Shown here piece after piece: positions 8,076 through 15,501 of a stretch of DNA of 64,000 bases (position 1 is its first letter; every line of letters starts with the position of its first letter). Below the pieces are notes generated by a model. It had not been told where the DNA came from, searched no databases, and saw only the letters and a list, made by a program, of their open reading frames with translations. A program made the translations under genes and the position numbers. Source of the stretch: Hungatella sp. UBA4396 (GTDB taxonomy: Bacteria; Bacillota; Clostridia; Lachnospirales; Lachnospiraceae); the NCBI GenBank assembly GCA_002389905.1, contig DGRE01000024.1, positions 1 through 64,000 of the forward strand, given 5' to 3'.

Positions 8076-8315
8076 ATGATTGTCTATGATAGATTATGGG
8101 AAACCATGAAAAAGAAGAATATCAGCCAGTATCATCTGATCAAATACTGCAAAGTCAGTGCCGGGCAGATCGGACGCCTGAAAAAGAATAACTTTGTTTC
8201 CACTCACACCATTGATATGCTCTGCAGAATCTTGGATTGCAAGGTGGAAGAAATTATGGAATACCGGGTTGATATTGCGGAAAATGATAAGGCACAGAAA
8301 GAAAAAGATTCTTAA
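8076..8315 (+). CDS. Small Cro/CI-type helix-turn-helix protein
   Basis: 79 residues dominated by an XRE-like fold: LWETMKKKNISQYHLIKYCKVSAGQIGRLKKNN reads as helix-turn-helix, followed by VSTHTIDMLCRILDCKVEEIMEY, the usual C-terminal helices of YozG-like regulators. A GGAGGTG ribosome site precedes the ATG by seven bases. Single-gene unit closed by a strong terminator. The regulated target is unknown; the Fic toxin-antitoxin operon is the convergent neighbour. Confidence 0.85.
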   Translation: MIVYDRLWETMKKKNISQYHLIKYCKVSAGQIGRLKKNNFVSTHTIDMLCRILDCKVEEIMEYRVDIAENDKAQKEKDS

Positions 8316-8339
8316 TAACAGCCCATGTTTTCCAAAAGA

Positions 8340-8382
8340 CTTCCGCCGCTTAAGTGATTACTTAGGCGGCGGAAGTTTTTTT
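8340..8382 (+). terminator. Terminator of the HTH gene
   Basis: A 15-bp perfect stem (CTTCCGCCGCTTAAG pairing with CTTAGGCGGCGGAAG, 8340-8354 and 8361-8375) with a short loop is followed by TTTTTTT. It also separates this gene from the convergent fic gene. Confidence 0.93.
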
Positions 8383-8399
8383 AAGTTTTTTTCATATGT

Positions 8400-8969
8400 T
8401 CAGAAAAGTATCTTTTTAAATAAATTCTCCATTTTATCATAATGACATAAAAAGGAGTCTGCACTAGCTTCCAGCATCTCACTTTCACTGATCGTGGCAA
8501 AATAGAGCATGTAACCGTTATGCAAAGCAAGTTGGCGTATAAATTCTCTCTGAGTTCTACCATTTCCCTCCCTAAACGGATGGAGCGCATTAATTTCAGA
8601 AAAATAATAGGACACCTTTTTTATAAACTCGTCTTTAGGCAATCCAGCCAAATACCGTTCTTCCCTTAATTTACCAAATATCTCCTGTGCTTGCATATTG
8701 ATAAATTGGACTTTGCAAAATAAATTTGATTTTGCTATATCAACAGTCCGCACTTTTCCAGCCCAGGAATATACATCCTGAAAAAGATATTTATGAATCA
8801 GTTGCAAATGCCTAAAGTCAAATTTGCCATTCACCGGTGTCTCCAGCAAATCATTTAATCTAAGCATTACTAATTTTTTCTCCGCTTCATAAAGTCTTTC
8901 CTGATCATGTATATTCAAATTATTTTTTAATACGTCCGAATCCGGATAGCAATAAATCTTATCGCTCAC
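8400..8969 (-). CDS. fic: Fic-domain protein, predicted AMP-transferase toxin
   Basis: 189 residues. The complete Fic active-site loop HPFREGNGRTQREF starts at His130 and meets the HPFx(D/E)GNGR consensus, so the protein is predicted to transfer AMP (or another NMP) to target hydroxyls. The upstream flap region SWAGKVRTVDIAKSN (~residues 68-82) is also typical. No (S/T)xxxE(G/N) inhibitory helix is found at either end of the protein itself, which places it in class I, where inhibition comes from a separate antitoxin. The gene starts with GTG five bases after GGAGG and overlaps the antitoxin by a stop/start junction. Targets unknown. Confidence 0.92.
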   Translation of the reverse strand: MSDKIYCYPDSDVLKNNLNIHDQERLYEAEKKLVMLRLNDLLETPVNGKFDFRHLQLIHKYLFQDVYSWAGKVRTVDIAKSNLFCKVQFINMQAQEIFGKLREERYLAGLPKDEFIKKVSYYFSEINALHPFREGNGRTQREFIRQLALHNGYMLYFATISESEMLEASADSFLCHYDKMENLFKKILF

Positions 8970-9287
8970 TCAGACCTCCATATATTCATCCAGCAGCTGC
9001 TTTCTTATTTGTTCTCTATCATCTGACTCTTGATACGATTTTAACAGTTCAATATCTTCTCCTGACAAATCCATGTTTTCCATAGCCATAGATGCTTGTA
9101 TCTCTCCGACCATTTCCTCAGCGGTATAATTTTGAGGAAGCTTTATTTCAAACGGTATACTTTTTGTCAAAACAATCTGCTTTAACAACATATTTACTAC
9201 TGATGATAAATTTGTTCCCAATTCTTCAAGAATTGCGCTTGCCTGCTCTTTTACCTTCTCATCTGTTCTTACCTGTAATTTAGCCAA
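8970..9287 (-). CDS. RelB/DinJ-like antitoxin with a C-terminal Fic-inhibitory motif
   Basis: 105 residues. The N-terminus AKLQVRTDEKVKEQASAILEELG followed by NLSSVVNMLLKQIVLTKSIPF is a RelB/DinJ-type ribbon-helix-helix DNA-binding domain (~residues 1-50). Residues 66-71 read SMAMEN, matching the (S/T)xxxE(G/N) inhibitory helix of class I Fic antitoxins such as VbhA, and the following SGEDIELLKSYQESDDREQIRKQ also resembles VbhA's tail. I chose TTG at 9287, eight bases after AGGAGG; the GTG at 9296 touches the Shine-Dalgarno and would extend the protein beyond the family start. Predicted role: bind the Fic active site and repress the operon. Confidence 0.85.
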   Translation of the reverse strand: MAKLQVRTDEKVKEQASAILEELGTNLSSVVNMLLKQIVLTKSIPFEIKLPQNYTAEEMVGEIQASMAMENMDLSGEDIELLKSYQESDDREQIRKQLLDEYMEV

Positions 9288-9308
9288 CTCAATCACCTCC
9301 TATCATAC

Positions 9309-9337
9309 ATTATACCCTTTTGTCATGACAACGTCAA
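9309..9337 (-). promoter_or_regulatory. Promoter and palindromic operator of the Fic toxin-antitoxin operon
   Basis: Minus strand TTGACG (9337-9332), 17-base spacer, TATAAT (9314-9309). The spacer contains a perfect 12-bp palindrome, TTGTCATGACAA (9320-9331), the expected site for autoregulation by the ribbon-helix-helix antitoxin. Confidence 0.8.
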
Positions 9338-9401
9338 TACGTCTATACACCTTTGTAAAACAGATAATCTGCTTACAAATCAAAAAATTTCACACTCTTT
9401 T

Positions 9402-9539
9402 CCCGGCAGCTATTTGCTGTTTGGGCTAATGTGGATTTCCGCTTTCATCGGCTTGATCAATTCCGAACTTCCTGCTTTGATGGGCATTTTTACAGCATGG
9501 TTTCAGAAATGGTATCCTGCCCGCTATGCCAGAAGCTAG
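9402..9539 (+). pseudogene. Remnant of a membrane protein C-terminus
   Basis: The 342-base gap between the antitoxin and the MBL gene holds the toxin-antitoxin promoter and, on the plus strand, a short open stretch ending with TAG at 9537. It reads like the last membrane helix and tail of an integral membrane protein (FGLMWISAFIGLINSELPAL, then MGIFTAWFQKWYPARYARS). The only ATG (9429) has no ribosome site, and nothing recognisable lies upstream. I read it as a leftover of a deleted gene; family not recognised. Confidence 0.35.
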
Positions 9540-9638
9540 AAGCATGTTCTGCTATAACTTTTATCTATTTGCAAAACCCGGGTCAATGGATTTAAAATAT
9601 TTCATAGAGCTATCACATTTTACCGAAAGGATACAAAA

Positions 9639-10460
9639 ATGCCACCTTCCAATACAAATGAACAATTAATTATGCTGGGTACAGGCAACGCAACCGCAAT
9701 TCACTGCTACAACACCTGCTACTTAATCCGCAATCCTGACTCCATGATTCTGGTTGACTGCGGAGGGGGAAATGGAATCCTGCGGCAGCTTCATGATTCC
9801 GGTATTAATTACAGAATGATTCATGACATTTTTATCACCCACGGCCACGCAGACCATCTCTTTGGATTGTTCTGGCTCATCCGGGTCATAGGAACCAGCA
9901 TGAACAAAGGCGATTATACAGGAGATTTGCGGATCTACTGCCATAATGACCTCATCTCTGTCATCCGCACAATCGGTGAGCTCACCATTCAGCCCAAGTT
10001 CTATAAACATGTGGATAAAAGGATATTCCTCATAGGTGTTGAAGATAAGCAAGTCCTTCCTATCTGCGGATATGAATTTCATTTTTTTGATATACAATCA
10101 AAAAAGATGAAGCAATTTGGGTTTACCACTTCCTTAAAAAATGGTAAAAAACTCACATGTCTGGGTGATGAACCATGTACCGATGCAGGGCTTCCCTATG
10201 CCGCAGGCAGTGACTGGCTGCTTCGTGAGGTTTTATGCCTTTACAGGGATAAGGACATTTTTAAACCCTATGAAAAAAATCACGACACTGTAAAAGATGC
10301 CTGCACCTATGCAGAGCAATGGCAGGTTAAAAACCTCCTTCTCTACCATACAGAGGATAAACAGCTCCCCCAGCGAAAGGCTCTGTACCAGGAGGAAGGA
10401 AAACAGTATTTCACAGGCCGTCTTTTCATACCCGACGATCTGGAAGTCATTGACCTGTAA
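9639..10460 (+). CDS. MBL-fold metallo-hydrolase (ribonuclease Z-like)
   Basis: 273 residues with the metallo-beta-lactamase metal motif THGHADH at ~67-73 and an upstream VDCGGGNGILRQL strand-loop of the RNase Z/arylsulfatase-like branch. The later Asp (LGDEPC, ~residue 171) and a C-terminal His (LLYHTEDK, ~residue 242) can complete the two-metal site. GAAAGG precedes the ATG. Single gene with its own terminator; no functional partner nearby. The absence of the long exosite arm argues against true tRNase Z; a hydrolase of unknown substrate is the safest call. Confidence 0.85.
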   Translation: MPPSNTNEQLIMLGTGNATAIHCYNTCYLIRNPDSMILVDCGGGNGILRQLHDSGINYRMIHDIFITHGHADHLFGLFWLIRVIGTSMNKGDYTGDLRIYCHNDLISVIRTIGELTIQPKFYKHVDKRIFLIGVEDKQVLPICGYEFHFFDIQSKKMKQFGFTTSLKNGKKLTCLGDEPCTDAGLPYAAGSDWLLREVLCLYRDKDIFKPYEKNHDTVKDACTYAEQWQVKNLLLYHTEDKQLPQRKALYQEEGKQYFTGRLFIPDDLEVIDL

Positions 10461-10465
10461 CAAAA

Positions 10466-10500
10466 GAGAGAGGACGCACAAACAAACTGCGTCCTCTCTC
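10466..10500. terminator. Bidirectional terminator between the MBL gene and the convergent FUSC gene
   Basis: A 13-bp perfect stem, GAGAGAGGACGCA pairing with TGCGTCCTCTCTC across nine bases. The minus strand continues with TTTTGTT and the plus strand with CCCTTATTT, so it works best for the minus-strand gene. Confidence 0.8.
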
Positions 10501-10504
10501 GCCC

Positions 10505-11797
10505 TTATTTAAAAAACTTCACCGGCTCATATAGCTTCCGAATGGTTTTTACCAGGCCATTGCTGTCAAAATTTTGTATCAGAACATCACATACCTCAGG
10601 ATTGGTGCCAAACACCACGCTTTTTTCCAGGTTCAGCATTTCCTTTAGATTTTCCAGCATATTTTTTCTGGTTGCTTCCTTATTATATATCTTTATATAA
10701 GAATATCCGGCGTACTCCTTTGAATCATAGGTCAATATTTTATACTCTTTTGTAAATCCTTCCCTCTCTAACCGGCTGTAAACCTCCGCGACTTTTTCCT
10801 TTAAATCAATTACCATAAAATAAATGACGTTTTCATTTTCTGGCAGCCTTCGTTTTACATAGTTCCGGTAATAGGACTTGCTCAATTTGCTGTAAATATC
10901 CTGTTCTGCCGAGTTCCTTAATTCCTCATAATAAATCACCAGCACATCATCCATTACAACATTGGCAAAATAGCCGACTCCCGACTGATCTAACACCTCT
11001 ATGATGTCTTTAGACTGCTGGTAAGACAAGACGCAGGTCAAAAGATAGGACTTTTTCCGTATATCAAACAAAGCCGCCCCATCCATGACGATGACAGGAA
11101 GCTTTAAACGGATCGGGCCTATGGCCTCCATCAGTGAAGCGGGCGTTCTTCCAGTGGATACCGTAATATTGGCCCCTCTTTCAATCAGCCGGTTAAGCTC
11201 AACCATACCGTAAGGATTTAAATGCTCCTCCGCTGTCAGCAGCACCTCATCCACTCCCGACACAAACAGAATATCCTGGTTTCTTTTCCTTGGCAGATGA
11301 AAAGAATTCACAACAATGGAAATACCGATTCCTATGAGGGTCTCCAGCACACGGTTCATGACAAAAATATATGGGTTGTCATCTGCTATATGAACAACCG
11401 TAATGCTGAGAAAAACAACACATGCAAAATATGAAACATCCTTAAAATTAAGAAGGACTGTCGAATATATTACACATCCTGTTGCCAGAGATATGATCAG
11501 GTATGTGAGTGCAGTCATCTCCATTCCGTCCTTTAACAGATAGAGTTCGACCATAATGACAACCAGACCCCAGAATGCTCCGATAAACGTACCGATTGCC
11601 CTTTGCTTTGCCATTTTAGCCGTACTGTCTTTATAGGGCTGCATGCATTGGAGCACTGCCAGAGCCGAATAAAAGGGGCTTCCCTCCTGCCCTCTCAAAT
11701 AATAAATGATAAAACAGATAAAAACCGCACACACAGAACGGATAATTCTCTGTCCTACTTTAGGAAATTTAAAGTCAATTCTTTTTTCTGCTTCCAT
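10505..11797 (-). CDS. FUSC/ArAE-type membrane protein fused to a degenerate Cof-like HAD domain
   Basis: 430 residues in two parts. Residues ~15-170 hold four to six membrane helices of the aromatic-acid-exporter/FUSC type (VCAVFICFIIYYL, YSALAVLQCMQPYKDSTAKMAKQRAIGTFIGAFWGL, LETLIGIGISIVVNSF). From ~175 the protein follows a Cof/HAD-IIB phosphatase: a motif I-like strand ILFVSGVDEVLL, the motif II region ITVSTGRTPASL, then VIVMDGAALFD. The nucleophile of motif I (DxDGT) is replaced by G-V-D-E-V, and the terminal GDGxND loop reads FGTNPEVCD, so catalysis is unlikely. Perhaps a membrane transporter with a ligand-sensing pseudo-phosphatase domain. Confidence 0.75.
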   Translation of the reverse strand: MEAEKRIDFKFPKVGQRIIRSVCAVFICFIIYYLRGQEGSPFYSALAVLQCMQPYKDSTAKMAKQRAIGTFIGAFWGLVVIMVELYLLKDGMEMTALTYLIISLATGCVIYSTVLLNFKDVSYFACVVFLSITVVHIADDNPYIFVMNRVLETLIGIGISIVVNSFHLPRKRNQDILFVSGVDEVLLTAEEHLNPYGMVELNRLIERGANITVSTGRTPASLMEAIGPIRLKLPVIVMDGAALFDIRKKSYLLTCVLSYQQSKDIIEVLDQSGVGYFANVVMDDVLVIYYEELRNSAEQDIYSKLSKSYYRNYVKRRLPENENVIYFMVIDLKEKVAEVYSRLEREGFTKEYKILTYDSKEYAGYSYIKIYNKEATRKNMLENLKEMLNLEKSVVFGTNPEVCDVLIQNFDSNGLVKTIRKLYEPVKFFK

Positions 11798-11820
11798 TTT
11801 TTCACCCAGCCTTTAAAATG

Positions 11821-11860
11821 AGCAGGAACCGCCGTACAACCTCTGTCGGCGGTTCCTGCT
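11821..11860 (-). terminator. Hairpin closing the LysR/small-protein unit
   Basis: A 13-bp perfect stem (11821-11833 with 11848-11860) sits four bases after the small protein's stop codon. The following minus-strand sequence CATTTTAAAG is only weakly T-rich, so termination may be partial. Confidence 0.65.
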
Positions 11861-11863
11861 TCC

Positions 11864-12031
11864 TTATGCCTGCTCAATGTAGTCGTCTACCATTTCAAAG
11901 AGCTCTTTTGTCTTCTCAGCCTTGTTCAGCTTGTTTTCTGCCTTTTCAGGCCCCATATTGCCGGTGGTGTTCATAACATGGCTTCCAAAAATATGAAACT
12001 CAGACACTTTGCCCTGTTCCTGCTGCTGCAT
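11864..12031 (-). CDS. Uncharacterised 55-residue protein overlapping the lysR 3' end
   Basis: 55 residues, MQQQEQGKVSEFHIFG then SHVMNTTGNMGPEKAENKLNKAEKTKELFEMVDDYIEQA. The ATG has AAGGAGG nine bases upstream, a strong site lying inside the last codons of the upstream lysR gene (32-base overlap in another frame), and the gene ends just before a hairpin. Charged and helical in its second half, with no membrane segment and no motif I recognise. The good ribosome site and position suggest a real, translationally coupled gene. Confidence 0.6.
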   Translation of the reverse strand: MQQQEQGKVSEFHIFGSHVMNTTGNMGPEKAENKLNKAEKTKELFEMVDDYIEQA

Positions 12032-12968
12032 GAATATGTTCCTCCTTTCCCACATACTCCGTATCTCTTCTTGATAGGGTGAATTCTACTTCTTTTTTAC
12101 CGTCAATAACGATATATTCATTGATATATTCGATAAAATTCCGGAGACTGGGAGACATGCTGTTCTTTTCCCTGTAAGCAAACCAGGTATTTCTTAAAAC
12201 CGGTTCCCCGTTTGAAAAATATACCGGAGTTTTTATCAGATCATAATCGCTGCGGTAATTTTCTGAAAGGAAACACCAGACATAGCCAAGCCCTCTGTCT
12301 GCTAACTGCCAGGCCACATCAATGTAGCCTGCGCTCATCCCTTCGGCCAATTCCTGGTCAAAGGTTTCTCTCCACCAGCGTTCCAGCATTTCTCTGGACC
12401 GGTCATTGGTCTTAAAATCAATGCGGGTCATATGGAGCAGATCCTGGATTTCAATAGGTTTCTTTGTCAGAATATAGGCGGGGCTTACCTCCACCTTCCG
12501 CTGAATCACAGGCCCCTCATAATCCCCTCTGATAAATGCCACATCCACATCTCCGTCGCATACCTTACGGAACAAAATATTGCTCTGCTCATCCTGAAGT
12601 TCAAATCTCACATCCGGGTTCTTTTTGGTGTATTCATATAGAATATCGGACAACACGTATTTATTATAAGTATAAGAAGTTCCGATTACAATAATATTTT
12701 TATTATCGGCCTTCATTTTCCGCAGCTCCATTCTGGTCTGGCTCATGAAAGAAATGTACTGCTGTGCCTTCCGCGCAAGCAGTTCCCCTTCTTTCGTAAA
12801 TTCCACCCCTTTGGTGGTGCGGTCCACAATTTTTATCTGAAACTCCCCCTCAATGCTTTGAAGACGCTTTGTCAGGGAAGGCTGGGTAATATACAAACGA
12901 TTGGCAACCTTTGTAATGTTCGGGGTCTTATACAGTTCGTATAGTATTTTCCAATCTGAATCTTTCAT
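12000..12968 (-). CDS. LysR-family transcriptional regulator
   Basis: 322 residues. The N-terminal winged HTH is clear (WKILYELYKTPNITKVANRLYITQPSLTKRLQSIEGEFQIKIVDR, residues ~6-50), followed by a periplasmic-binding-like effector domain. It starts MKDSDWKILYELYK, almost identical in style to the LysR at 15502-16368 (MDNLDWKILTVLYE), so the two belong to one subfamily. It lies downstream of the lactonase and SLC13-type transporter genes in the same direction and is the likely regulator of that unit. The C-terminal ~25 residues exceed the usual family length and overlap the next small gene. It has its own promoter (13015-13043). Confidence 0.93.
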   Translation of the reverse strand: MKDSDWKILYELYKTPNITKVANRLYITQPSLTKRLQSIEGEFQIKIVDRTTKGVEFTKEGELLARKAQQYISFMSQTRMELRKMKADNKNIIVIGTSYTYNKYVLSDILYEYTKKNPDVRFELQDEQSNILFRKVCDGDVDVAFIRGDYEGPVIQRKVEVSPAYILTKKPIEIQDLLHMTRIDFKTNDRSREMLERWWRETFDQELAEGMSAGYIDVAWQLADRGLGYVWCFLSENYRSDYDLIKTPVYFSNGEPVLRNTWFAYREKNSMSPSLRNFIEYINEYIVIDGKKEVEFTLSRRDTEYVGKEEHIHAAAGTGQSV

Positions 12969-13014
12969 CTTATTCTCCTGGGGGATGCTGAATTGTAATT
13001 TACCATCTTATATT

Positions 13015-13043
13015 ATTATAGCAAACTTACATCATTTAAACAA
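13015..13043 (-). promoter_or_regulatory. Promoter of the lysR at 12000-12968
   Basis: Minus strand TTGTTT (13043-13038), 17-base spacer, TATAAT (13020-13015). The promoter is bracketed by an imperfect 13-bp inverted repeat at 12977-12989 and 13043-13055. Confidence 0.6.
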
Positions 13044-13078
13044 GCATTCCCCAGGTAAAACTCCGGGACTTTCCGTAT

Positions 13079-14332
13079 TTAGCAAAGGATACCGAACACA
13101 CCCGCTGCAGTTACCAGAACAAGCATAAGTAATCCGGCAAAAGCCACTCCAAACAGTTCTACAAACATCTTATTCTGGGGATGTTTTTTCTCTGCTTCCT
13201 TTTCCTGAGACACAGCCGCCATAATCAAAGCTCCCGCTGTTGAAATCGGACTGTAGCCTGTAATAGTACCTCCAACCACAACCGCTGCACAAAGTTCTAC
13301 AGGATTGATACCCAGGCCGGTCGCTAACCCTCCGGTGGTCGGGATCAGAGTTGGAAAAACCACACCAAGACCCGAACTGAAAAATGACATAATCCCCGCT
13401 GCAATCGCCATAATGGGAGTTGCAGTTTTAGGAGTCATTAATTTCTCCAGACCGGCTACCAAGATATCAATGCCGCCGGAGGAGGTAATAATATTCATAA
13501 GAATACCCACACCTAACACCATTAATATAACATTCCACGGAACTGCCTGTACGCTTTTCTTTTCATCTCCTGCCCCAAGAAGGATCAAAACGCTTCCGAC
13601 GAGAAAACCAGCCAGTCCTACGTTCCAGGAAAAGAACAAAACGCCTGCAAGTAATATAATCAGTCCAGCTAATGATATGAGCTGAGACTTATCAAAGGAT
13701 TTTAATTCCCGTGATGTCTCCTTATGATTCGGATCAATCCTCCAGCCCTTATAATAAACATAAATGGCCACAAGAAGAAGGAATTCCGTAACCAGAAGAC
13801 ACCACCCCAGTGTCACTGTGCTCGCCTCAATTCCCTGTGATGCCATCAATTCCTGCACCACCAGAGCCTCAGGAGTCAGAGGACTCATACGCCCCGACTG
13901 TACCCCTACCTGGCCAATTAAAGACAGCATAATAGGGTTGATTCCCGCTGATATAGCAATGGGAACAGCAATAACCGGAATGATTGCCAGGGCCGGTATG
14001 GCTCCTGGTCCTACGGCGCAAATCACATATCCCATAATATACATAACAAAAGGAATCAGATAGGTCTTCTTTCCAACCATTCCCACCATTCTGTTTGCCA
14101 GATTGGACAGGGTTCCATTTCCGTTTAAAACTGCAAACATATATGTAATCCCGGTCATTTGCAAAAACAGGGAAGAACTGAAACCGCTGATCAGCTCTTT
14201 TCCGCTGATTCCATAAATAAGCCCCAAAACCATGGCAAATCCTATGGAAAGAATACCAACGTTAACATTACGTATGAAACCTAAAACAATTGCTGCAAAC
14301 AATACGATTAACGATATCAATCCTAAATTCAT
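13079..14332 (-). CDS. SLC13/MatC-like organic-acid transporter
   Basis: 417 residues with about ten to twelve membrane helices. The N-terminal half (GLISLIVLFAAIVLGFIRNVNVGILSIGFAM, then the QMTGITYMFAVLNGNGTLSNLA re-entrant-like stretch) matches MatC-type dicarboxylate carriers, and paired SP(L/I)(T/S)-type segments (GRMSPLTPEALV, GYSPISTAG) look like substrate loops of the ion-transporter superfamily. Inner-membrane uptake of a di- or tricarboxylate is the likely role. It is 13 bases downstream of the lactonase gene, forming a two-gene unit flanked by LysR genes. Confidence 0.85.
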   Translation of the reverse strand: MNLGLISLIVLFAAIVLGFIRNVNVGILSIGFAMVLGLIYGISGKELISGFSSSLFLQMTGITYMFAVLNGNGTLSNLANRMVGMVGKKTYLIPFVMYIMGYVICAVGPGAIPALAIIPVIAVPIAISAGINPIMLSLIGQVGVQSGRMSPLTPEALVVQELMASQGIEASTVTLGWCLLVTEFLLLVAIYVYYKGWRIDPNHKETSRELKSFDKSQLISLAGLIILLAGVLFFSWNVGLAGFLVGSVLILLGAGDEKKSVQAVPWNVILMVLGVGILMNIITSSGGIDILVAGLEKLMTPKTATPIMAIAAGIMSFFSSGLGVVFPTLIPTTGGLATGLGINPVELCAAVVVGGTITGYSPISTAGALIMAAVSQEKEAEKKHPQNKMFVELFGVAFAGLLMLVLVTAAGVFGILC

Positions 14333-14345
14333 GATAATCTCCTTT

Positions 14346-15392
14346 TCATTTGAAAATAATACATACCGGGCTTTCCGTATGTATAATCCTGCCTGTGTAC
14401 TCCACTATCCCCTTATCCTCATCCAGCTTCATTTCAACAATTGTGTCACTGTCTTCATTAGCTGTATATAACAGGGAACCATCTTCATTAAAGGTAATAA
14501 AGCGAGGGGTCTTTCCCAATACAGGAGCATATCCAAGAGTTGTCATATAACCGGTATCCTGGTTAATTCTATATAAAACCAGGGATTCATGAATTCGGTT
14601 GGAACCTATTAAAATTCTTCCGGTCGGATCTATGATGGAAGCACTTGCCTGCCCTTCCCCTGTATAAGTATCTGGCAAGGTAGGAAGGATTTGGCGAGGC
14701 TCTAAGATTCCTTTTTCCTTATCAAAACCAAAGTAAGTCATGGTATTGTCTTTTTCATTAATCATATAAGCAAATTTATTAGTGGGGTGAAAGGCAATAT
14801 GTCTGGGTTCAGCATACTGGCGCGCCTTAAATTGACAAGTTTCTGACAAACGGCCGTTTTCACTGTCAAACTTAAAAATTCTCACCTGTCCGTACCCCTG
14901 AGCCCGTCCCTGAGCCGGGGCTGCCAAATACGTTTTTGTCTGGTCCCAGATACACTGATGAACAAATGATATCTTGCCTTCCTCTCTGCCCTCATAAGAA
15001 ACCTTATCTACAATCTCTCCAATGGAACCGTCACTGTTTCTTTTCAGGCTGTAAACAGCCCCACCCTGCAGGGCCGCCACAAGAAGGTATTCATTGGCTT
15101 TATCCGGAGTAATAAAAACAGGGTTTCGCCCTCCTATATCAACCGTATTAATATGTTCTAAAGTACCATCCTCTTTAATCTTGTAGCTGCTCACCTTACT
15201 TATATCCCCATGAACGGAATATAAGTATTTTTTTTCGTTATCAAATGTCTGATAAGAAGGATTTTCTTCCATATATAAACATTGTATTTCCTTCCAATCA
15301 CCAGTTTTCTCACTGATTTCAAAAACCTTCAGTCCTTCTCCTCTGGCATTACGATCCCTTGTTGTCCGGCAACCCACATATGCATATTTCAC
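14346..15392 (-). CDS. Lactonase-family seven-bladed beta-propeller (6-phosphogluconolactonase/carboxymuconate cyclase-like)
   Basis: 348 residues, soluble, with repeating blade strands of the Lactonase family (PF10282): AYVGCRTTRDRNARGEGLKVFEI at the start, PSYQTFDNEKKYLYSVHG, GGRNPVFITPDKANEYLLVA, EPRHIAFHPTNKFAYMINE, TPRFITFNEDGSLLYTANE. Arg and His residues on the central axis (AEPRHIAFHP) are conserved. Family members hydrolyse 6-phosphogluconolactone or cyclise muconates. Next to an organic-acid transporter and aconitase genes, a lactone of a tri- or dicarboxylic acid is a reasonable inferred substrate. Start ATG with AGGAGG seven bases upstream. Confidence 0.82.
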   Translation of the reverse strand: MKYAYVGCRTTRDRNARGEGLKVFEISEKTGDWKEIQCLYMEENPSYQTFDNEKKYLYSVHGDISKVSSYKIKEDGTLEHINTVDIGGRNPVFITPDKANEYLLVAALQGGAVYSLKRNSDGSIGEIVDKVSYEGREEGKISFVHQCIWDQTKTYLAAPAQGRAQGYGQVRIFKFDSENGRLSETCQFKARQYAEPRHIAFHPTNKFAYMINEKDNTMTYFGFDKEKGILEPRQILPTLPDTYTGEGQASASIIDPTGRILIGSNRIHESLVLYRINQDTGYMTTLGYAPVLGKTPRFITFNEDGSLLYTANEDSDTIVEMKLDEDKGIVEYTGRIIHTESPVCIIFK

Positions 15393-15470
15393 ATTTTTTC
15401 CTCCTGTTATCCTGTTTTTTTGTTAACTCCATCATAATAGAAACAGATTGAAAAATGAAATTCATATTCG

Positions 15471-15499
15471 AAAAAAAAGCCATTCCAAAGAGGAATGAC
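15471..15499 (-). terminator. Terminator of the lysR at 15502-16368
   Basis: AGTCATTCC pairs with GGAATGGCT across five bases, followed on the minus strand by TTTTTTTT, directly after the stop codon. Confidence 0.88.
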
Positions 15500-15501
15500 T
15501 T

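Noticed and set aside
13079..14332. Interpretation as a gluconate (GntP) transporter
   Set aside because: Length is similar, but the N-terminal MatC-like stretch and paired SP(L/I)(T/S) loops fit the SLC13/MatC dicarboxylate type better.
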